Shown here: positions 26,401-28,768 of the stretch, piece by piece
Layout of the letters: every line of letters starts with the position of its first letter
How positions within the stretch are numbered: position 1 is the first letter of the stretch
Origin: UBA3700 sp002372775
GTDB lineage: Bacteria > Bacillota > Clostridia > Christensenellales > UBA3700
NCBI GenBank assembly: GCA_946615965.1
Contig: CAMOIC010000014.1
Coordinates: 1-28,768, forward strand
Length of the DNA: 28,768 bases
Direction: 5' to 3'
The notes under the pieces: model-generated
What the model was told of the DNA's origin: nothing
The model's database searches: none
The model's input: the letters and a program-made list of their open reading frames with translations, nothing else
Made by a program: the position numbers and the translations under genes

Positions 26401-28636
26401 TGGCGATTATGCATTCTCAGAATGTATTAATATAACATCTGTAGTAATTCCAGATTCTGTTACAACTATTGGTGAATATGCATTCTATCACTGCACAGCA
26501 ATTGAAGAATTAGTAATCGGCGCAAATGTTGTAGACATTAACAGCTATGCATTTGCAGGATGTAATAACATTGAAAGCCTAACATTAGGTGAAAAAGTTG
26601 AGAATATTAAGGACTATGCATTTAATGGATGCGCTAAGATTGATACACTTACTCTTCCTACATCATTAAAGACAATCGGAGAAGAAGCATTCTCAGGATT
26701 AGCAATAACAGAAGTATCAATTCCAGATTCAGTAAAGGTTGGCGTTAAGGCATTCTATAACTGTCCAAATCTAGAGGTTGTTGACTTTGGAACTGGCGTT
26801 ACAACAACTACTTCATTCCGTGGTTGCGCTAAGTTAACAACAGCATATATCCCTGCTAAAGCAAATAGCAATTTACAATCAGAATTATCTGGAACAAACG
26901 TAAAGACTATTTACATCAAGGGAACAGCTGATGATTGGGCTAAGTTAAGCTTCTCTTCATCTGATGGTTGGAAGTATAACGTAATCAACTTAGCTAATGA
27001 AGTATACATGCAAGATGCTAACGGCGATTACTACCTAGCAACAGATATCACTCTTGGTGATGAAACAACAACTATTGGTAGCCGTGCGTTTGCTGGATAT
27101 AACGAATTAACAAGCATTGATTTAAACAATGTTACAACAATCAATACATACGCATTTGAAGGTTGTACAGGTTTAACAAGCATCGATTTAACAAATGTTA
27201 CTAAGGTTGCAGATTATGCATTTGTAGGCTGCAGCAACTTAAAGGAAATTACATTAAGTTCTAAGAATACAAACATTTCCTTAGAAGCATTTAACAAGAT
27301 TACTTCAATCGATACAATCTATATTAACGATTCTACTATTTCTGTAGAAGTTGCAAACTTCATTGAAGACTTAGCAAAGACTAATACAATTGCAAACATC
27401 TACTTCAATGGTACTATTGCTGATTGGCTTGCTATTACATTTGAATACTCTAACTACAATGTAATGCAATATGCTGCAACATTTAATCTAAAGAACGATA
27501 ATGGCGAATACTATGTATTCACTACTGTTGAAGTTCCAGATGATATAACAGCAATTAGCGCATATGCATTCTACAACTATACAGCTTTAACACAAATCAA
27601 CTTGAACAATGTAACAACAATTGGTGAAAAAGCATTCATCGGTACATCTATAACAAGCATTGATTTATCTAAGGTTACAACAGTTGGAGATTCTGCATTT
27701 GCAAATACAGCATTAGTGGACATTATATTAAGCGCTAACAATACAGCTATTAATGCTGATGCATTCTATGGCACAACAACAATTAAGAATGCTTATATCA
27801 ATACTATGAGCGCTGATGTTACAACTGTAATTGCTCAAATCGGAACAATTAAAAATATCTATTACAACGGATCTATTGAAGATTGGTTAATGGTTGAATT
27901 TGCAACATACGATGCAAACCCTATGAGCTTTGTTGAGAACTTCTACATCTTAGATGGTAGTGACTATACAACAATTACTACTTTAGATTTAACAGCAATG
28001 AATGTAACAGAAGTTAACAACTTTGCATTCTACGGATTAAAGACTTTAACTACTCTAAAGATATCTGAAAATATAACAGCAATCGGGGATAACGCATTCA
28101 CAGGTTGTGAAAACATAAATGAAATCTATCTTCCAAGCAATTTCAACCTAGTTGGAATTACATATATTGCAAATCTATATGAAGATGGAGACATAATTAC
28201 AATCTACTATGATGGAACAATCAACGATTGGTTAAATATCGAATTCACAAACGTAGCAGAAAACCCAATGAAGTATGCTTCAGTATTCTATCTACGTGAC
28301 TTAAACAACGATTTTGCACAAATAACTACACTTGATTTATCTAATTCAAATGTAACTTCTATCAGTGCTTATGCATTCTATAACTGCACATCAATTGAGA
28401 CTATTATCATTCCTCAAACAGTTGTAGAAATTGGAAACTTCGCATTCTACAACTGTACTGCAAAAGTTTACTATGAAGGAACAGAAGAAGAATGGATAGC
28501 ATTAACTGCTACATCAAGCGTAGAAGCCGTAAGCGGACTTACAGTATATTTCTATTCAGAAGACGAACCTCAACAACAAGGTAACTTCTGGCACTATGAT
28601 GAATTAAATGCTGTAAGCGAATATAACATAGCCTAA
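14405..28636 (+). CDS. Giant membrane-anchored surface protein: Ig/FN3-like repeat stalk with BspA-type leucine-rich head
   Basis: One uninterrupted frame encodes 4743 residues. The ATG follows GAGAGG (14393-14398) at 6 bases. Residues 1-20 are charged (KRFKR before the membrane); 21-43 form one hydrophobic helix without an AxA cleavage site, so an N-in, C-out signal anchor is likely. Residues 48-3068 are 30 repeats of about 100 residues resembling Ig/FN3 beta-sandwiches. Residues 3069 to the end are BspA/TpLRR (LRR_5) repeats such as IPDSVTTIGEYAFYHC, with 'GTxxDW' modules between runs. The C-terminus (NFWHYDELNAVSEYNIA) has no LPXTG, second helix or cell-wall-binding domain. BspA-like proteins in other bacteria bind host matrix or other cells. 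A role as a long adhesin is inferred, and the ligand is unknown. Confidence 0.9.
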   Translation: MYIEPEKSSKSAAEEKRFKRGYAIIAIAVVVILLALLTLYLLNIRETPTVSLDNLITVNDSVNFDLNLDDPGNADATITRVDLYHGDQIVQSASDFNSLSFENLLNDTTYYIVATYTYNKHEGRGVRTQQIVSEEFTTVALNAPTISFEGIKSSDTTVSFSINFADPDNTKAQITAIKLYNNEDHSLVMALDSFDSLENLRFSSLLSGKVYYIVATYTYDLNDGNGVHTETLESNTISTTPKDIPTLGFSSLTVDENTVNFGIIFEDGYHTNAVINSIALLLDNDTLVTCLEHFDLSHILSFTNLLNNNVYRIAIECSYDLNDGQGTRVTIVTSNSFETRALALPVVNIENIETNNTTTVDFDITYTESDSTKLNITNVELIADEEVKQSIQEFTSYSNLQFSELNNDYSYILKVYYTYDLNDGNGVHYETITSNVFRTIALQMPEVSLSATSTTTSITATHAITDLDGTLKCIKSVEIYETGKYDTVITTISNPESNSVTFDNLYSNTNYTIVYTYAFDLNNGVGEQHGVNTIQKTTVAKNAPIVSISSITNEETSVSVVLTHSDVDSTDLTITSVDLYNKKDNNIVKSINNPTSDELTFNDLLNNNTYYVVVNYRYNLNENSSDVEESIKSNSTTTRTLVNPVIAINSLTLTDLTASFNLSIEDVDSTQAKFNSVALFFEDGTEFASLDSFPLNTTLYFNNLLNGYTYYVAATYSYDLNDGNGEQDASIISSNTITTIQLGEPSVTIGDVTLDDTTASFSISLIDLSNTQAKVTAIDLYNNKDLLTSIKTISNPSDLANLAFTELSNNNTYKFIVTYTYDLNDGDGVHVNTLESNFFTTKAKLAPAVSFNSITTTTNSNAFSITFNDVDNTNAVITSISLYEEDGKFVKSLDSYNDLSNLAFTGLYSNKTYYMTVSYTYNLNDETGTHANTITSNNFTTTAKVVPTVGINDISSTQTSISFTISKTDIDSTLVSIPSAVLYDSNDVKISTISNPAVNQELTFDNLLSNKNYYIVVSYSYNLNNANGDVDCSVESDAIQTQEKATAIHFKNVSSSVDSISFMYDIDNLDATNTTATKVELLYNNSVAQTITSPVENTALSFNNLYSNSSYKLVISYTFNLNDGNGTQNGTVSYVISTSAREIPVVAFDTISTTTTEITYTTTVTDNGNTDATITKVDLYDSTNTLVDTSEIANGKFSNLYSNTTYYMVLTYTYDLKNDTSIKSETRTSSTCSTIAKSEPNVTFETLTVNGTNVSFDVKLTDNANTNATISSIDLFNVKDRENAVNTISNPDINNTLSFSGLLNNNTYIIVANYSYNLNTNTADVNKTKASSQFSTIALVEPTITLAATATTTSINVAIAKANVDTLKDLSNISIYESSDLNTAIDSINSPASTTVLFDNLYSNTKYTIKATYTYDLNDGLGVQEKQISIASKTVAKVAPSVTVNVSTSATTLSATIATLDSDSTNLTITSIDLYNNASSVMVDSIANPDVTSTLVFEGLLNNNTYYVVVNYNYNLNENTADVVTSKKSSKVTTIALITPTAVIKDISTTTTDVTFTTLVTDPSNTNATITKIELYRNSLVDTLTTFEDLSFDNLLSNTTYYMVLTYTYDLNDGNGTQVATYNTNEFKTVAKQNPTVAFKSIVANGTALDFAINTVDNDSTQLTINSINAYVSGSSTIAKSLATWTDLDNLTIDGLLNDTEYVVKVSYSYDLNDGTTPKTNVVASKIVTTPALTVPQITISNIATTTTSVTFETVTLDPSSTNATITKIELYNGSIVDTLTTFENLSFKNLLSNTTYHMVLTYTYDLNNGNGVQTATYTTDEFATKAKAAPDVHFTSLYSSIEDNSNTIYFSLGIDDEDATLVSIDSMGAYIYGQSTVYKELTAWSSLSDISIDGLLNNTTYVVKVTYTYTLNDGTGVKTNTVTSEITATTVALTTPSVSISDVQVLDNNATFTVSLNKTVNTDLTITDISIYNTKDLSIVVDSMGDLTFLEDITFAGLLNNNNYKIVVTYTYTLNDINGTYTDTVESTVFTTGSKDAPVVSVTVDNVTKTSVDFTTSIEDLTSTNAHFTSIDIIKAGDIEPCQSIKNPTESSLSFSDLLSNTKYSIAYTYTYDLNDGKGVHSVTSYVNEFITIAKAAPSVSFASVSASGTTIDFAIAVEDLDNTNVQFISIEAVSADEKSEKTVQLHSWSDLSNLSIGQLLNNNHYYIRATYTYDLNDEMAYDSTIISATVDTQVLSAPTATISLAPQNGLSVDFNIHYEDLDSTGTVLYAGLLTYNKDSDSYDIINKITDIEFNAGNAELSFNGLKNDTKYYVNFVYTYDLNDGNGVQEVVKPTTSFETLPLTQPTISINDAELNGLVLTFNLTIEDESNTFAGLDDLHLVCTTYSKNDQHLTSDYKLDGSTLTFNLLNGNTYYIDVVYRYNLNDDKGDQVKNTTSMEFTTVELSEPNVSINAEYISGTTATVTVTTDDVDSTNAKVTKIETFLQGATKGTALTFENSNNIELIPVLLNNNSYYFVATYTYDLNDGYKTRTKTVKTATIKTDTLANPEVAINTITTTDTTAHFSVTLLDTSNTNATISAIKVYTVDNEYYGEVSNIKDLSDLTFSGLLNDNAYYIQVNYSYNLNDGTGVKTANKKSSAFTTTKKVAPIVTITSAEIDSELNLNFTVDISDDTHTNAAITDISLYYSNDTENAYKTLSNWDNYATGLTFENIYNGHTYFFVVTYAYDLNDGQGTQEGSTTSADTYTLTTATKAAPSIDFGTITTNNTTLTTSMSVVDVDSTNAKINSITVFNKKGDVVTEYGKLASVADLDNLVYEGLLNNNTYYLVASYSYDLNDGIGTQSGSITSDAFTTIALVAPTASVGSVTLNETTATFSAQLNETDATNAKITAIDVYYYDGEIDKEDLYDSLQSWNNLDALTFTGLLNDNSYQIVLTYTYDLNDGEMTRKATSESTVFTTRALAIPSVSVDDITVSGSNITITYSTEDVDNTIKAINAYLYDSEDNLVQTIAKVTSTTVVFDKISSMTSYHTDVVLTYNLNNVKGNNKDSSKGDLNNIKDTSATVTTGTVISDLSYTLDDENNTMVITKYKGTNKSVSLYDNYKGYSVVEIGEKAFSDTAITDITLPSSIKTLDDHAFYNCTKLTAVNYNGTLEDWLSVAIKDSVYSTPMVYAKTFALLSVDSESGEESYVSVTEIELPAGTTKVGAYQFAGFNEVTSLKIPTSLTTISAYAFYNCNSLQSIEIPENVTTIGSHAFAGCSKATELELDANLTTISEYAFQNCSSIESIVIPSGVTTIGQYAFSGCKAAATITIPEGVTSIGQGAFSGCTTVSNIVIADSVKTLSNSVFANDTGLTSITFGDGLLSSQTNVLSGCTNLVSVTIPNMVSTPIANAVSGITSHITNLYFEGSIEDWLNLEFANANQNLIQYATNFYTFNEVTNEYELVNALEIPDSIEKVGSYAFYKYEGLTSVDLNKVNAIENSAFYGTGLTVIDLVDTVQSVNAEAFGNCTSLNTVIYGAGLTTISSAAFKNCPNITTAYIPNKVSQVITTSISNIPSIEDIYFEGTMLDWLTLAYSASGENAIQYAKSFYVQADAKDENGAIVYYKVTDVVIPDGTTTINPYAFYGYKALTDVHLNMIETIKTDAFAKCSGLTNVYFNGTIEDWCNINFSTLYSDPMWKATHIFMFDNEGLTEEVTEIVIPETITEIHDYTFYNFSKLTTVTLDKSVTTIGKDAFYGCNSLNRVNYTGTIEDWCKVSFSNLYSDPMFKATHFYTLNGEGEYVEVTEITIPDTITTINAYTFYNFSALTTLTMGPSVDSIGSKAFYGCKSLKNVNYTGDIEDWCNIAFTDSTSTPMSYASKFMILTDAEQNTYEEVTEIVIPNTVTAIGNYQFAGFERITNVTLNNIVTKIGDYAFQNCTSLTAFNTNNVQTIGKYAFAGDVNLSDLTITNTVTKIDDYAFSGDVNLQEVVLGRNVTIIGKEAFANCSNITTLTLNENLETIGDYAFSECINITSVVIPDSVTTIGEYAFYHCTAIEELVIGANVVDINSYAFAGCNNIESLTLGEKVENIKDYAFNGCAKIDTLTLPTSLKTIGEEAFSGLAITEVSIPDSVKVGVKAFYNCPNLEVVDFGTGVTTTTSFRGCAKLTTAYIPAKANSNLQSELSGTNVKTIYIKGTADDWAKLSFSSSDGWKYNVINLANEVYMQDANGDYYLATDITLGDETTTIGSRAFAGYNELTSIDLNNVTTINTYAFEGCTGLTSIDLTNVTKVADYAFVGCSNLKEITLSSKNTNISLEAFNKITSIDTIYINDSTISVEVANFIEDLAKTNTIANIYFNGTIADWLAITFEYSNYNVMQYAATFNLKNDNGEYYVFTTVEVPDDITAISAYAFYNYTALTQINLNNVTTIGEKAFIGTSITSIDLSKVTTVGDSAFANTALVDIILSANNTAINADAFYGTTTIKNAYINTMSADVTTVIAQIGTIKNIYYNGSIEDWLMVEFATYDANPMSFVENFYILDGSDYTTITTLDLTAMNVTEVNNFAFYGLKTLTTLKISENITAIGDNAFTGCENINEIYLPSNFNLVGITYIANLYEDGDIITIYYDGTINDWLNIEFTNVAENPMKYASVFYLRDLNNDFAQITTLDLSNSNVTSISAYAFYNCTSIETIIIPQTVVEIGNFAFYNCTAKVYYEGTEEEWIALTATSSVEAVSGLTVYFYSEDEPQQQGNFWHYDELNAVSEYNIA
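14465..14533 (+). other. N-terminal transmembrane helix of the giant protein
   Basis: Residues 21-43 (GYAIIAIAVVVILLALLTLY and following) are uniformly hydrophobic, preceded by Lys/Arg and followed by IRET. No other hydrophobic segment was seen in the protein, so this is the only visible anchor. Confidence 0.85.
14546..23608 (+). repeat. Thirty tandem Ig/FN3-like repeats (about 95-106 residues each)
   Basis: Each unit begins near a Pro (e.g. PTVSINDIS), continues with a strand containing T-T-x-V-x-F, an acidic D-x-D-x-T-N-A turn, ITSIDLYN, an S-L-x-F-x-x-L-L-N-N-x-T-Y-Y edge and VVTYTYDLNDGNG, and ends in SNxFTTxA. L-N occurs at the turn in 28 of 30 copies and L-N-D in 21. Unit length is about 285-318 bases. 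Copies have diverged at synonymous sites, so the array is not freshly expanded. I place no named domain family with certainty; Ig or FN3-like is inferred from strand pattern. Confidence 0.85.
23609..28636 (+). repeat. BspA/TpLRR-type leucine-rich repeat head
   Basis: Repeats of about 23 residues follow the LRR_5 pattern (IPxSVTTIGxYAFxxCxxLTxI). A short lead-in (YTLDDENNTMVITKY) typical of the start of BspA-like domains opens the region. The longest uninterrupted run, about 11 LRRs, covers roughly 26050-26880. Ten 'GTxxDW....F....PM.YA..FY' modules and one short final copy (GTEEEW, near 28480) interrupt the LRRs. Confidence 0.9.
25361..26161 (+). repeat. Three tandem 267-base modules within the LRR head
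   Basis: The Trp codons of the 'EDW' motif at 25388, 25655 and 25922 are exactly 267 bases (89 residues) apart. The three units share GT/DIEDWC, Y/TSDPM-like or STPM, EVTEIxIP and a following YxFxxF. Units 1 and 2 are clearly the closest pair (LYSDPM.KATH), indicating local tandem duplication. Confidence 0.8.
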
Positions 28637-28662
28637 TTCATACATTAAAACTCACCACTAAG

Positions 28663-28707
28663 AAAGGGGCTGTTCGAAAACCTAAAATTTAAGAACAGTC
28701 CCTTTTT
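28663..28707 (+). terminator. Terminator after the giant gene
   Basis: AAAGGGGCTGTTC (28663-28675) pairs with GAACAGTCCCTTT (28693-28705) over 13 bp with one G-U pair, ending in TTTTT at 28703-28707. It lies 26 bases after the stop codon. Confidence 0.88.
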
Positions 28708-28758
28708 CATACTGAAATAACCATTTTTGTTAAAATAATGCCATATGGAGAAAAACTT

Positions 28759-28768
28759 ATGGCATATT
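28759..28768 (+). CDS. Possible start of a further gene, cut by the window edge
   Basis: ATG GCA TAT follows GGAG at 28747-28750 with an 8-base gap, and TAAAAT at 28731-28736 could be a -10. Only three codons are visible, so nothing can be said about the product. Confidence 0.3.

Noticed and set aside
1..28768. tRNA or rRNA genes, or an alternative genetic code
   Set aside because: No cloverleaf or rRNA-like stretch was seen in the short intergenic regions, and TGA ends pyrB at a clear four-base overlap, so TGA is a stop here.

Overview
This AT-rich window uses the ordinary bacterial code (TAA, TAG and TGA all act as stops) and strong AGGAGG-type ribosome binding sites. The pyr operon order and its PyrR-type RNA leader point to a low-GC member of the Bacillota, probably host- or gut-associated given the amino-sugar catabolism genes and a giant BspA-like surface protein. 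The species cannot be named from the sequence.

Layout. (1) Positions 1-554: one end of an IS3-family (IS150-like) insertion sequence on the minus strand, with OrfA complete and OrfB cut by the window edge. (2) Positions 601-10111: a complete de novo pyrimidine operon, pyrB-pyrC-carA-carB-pyrK-pyrD-pyrF-pyrE. It has a sigma-A-like promoter, a PyrR-binding RNA element and an attenuator terminator in front, tight or overlapping gene junctions, and a strong (probably bidirectional) terminator behind. Together the genes turn bicarbonate, ATP, a nitrogen donor, aspartate and PRPP into UMP. (3) Positions 10135-13378, minus strand: nagB-nagA-ROK-family protein, for use of N-acetylglucosamine (phosphate), preceded on the same strand by a GNAT acetyltransferase (13468-13998). 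(4) Positions 13999-14404: an unusual divergent regulatory region with about six copies of a TTGCCAAAA/TTTTGGCAA operator-like motif and an 18-bp perfect AT palindrome. (5) Positions 14405-28636: one gene for a 4743-residue protein. It has a cytoplasmic N-terminus, one membrane helix, 30 Ig/FN3-like repeats of about 100 residues, and a BspA/TpLRR leucine-rich head of about 1675 residues. A strong terminator follows, and the first codons of another gene may begin at the right edge.

The observations most worth a second look are these. The CarA glutaminase domain appears dead: the catalytic Cys, His and Glu positions are Gly, Asn and Thr, which suggests an ammonia-fed carbamoyl phosphate synthetase. 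The operator array lies between the GNAT gene and the giant gene. The giant N-terminally tethered fibre protein has nested duplications and repeated 'GTxxDW' modules in its LRR head.
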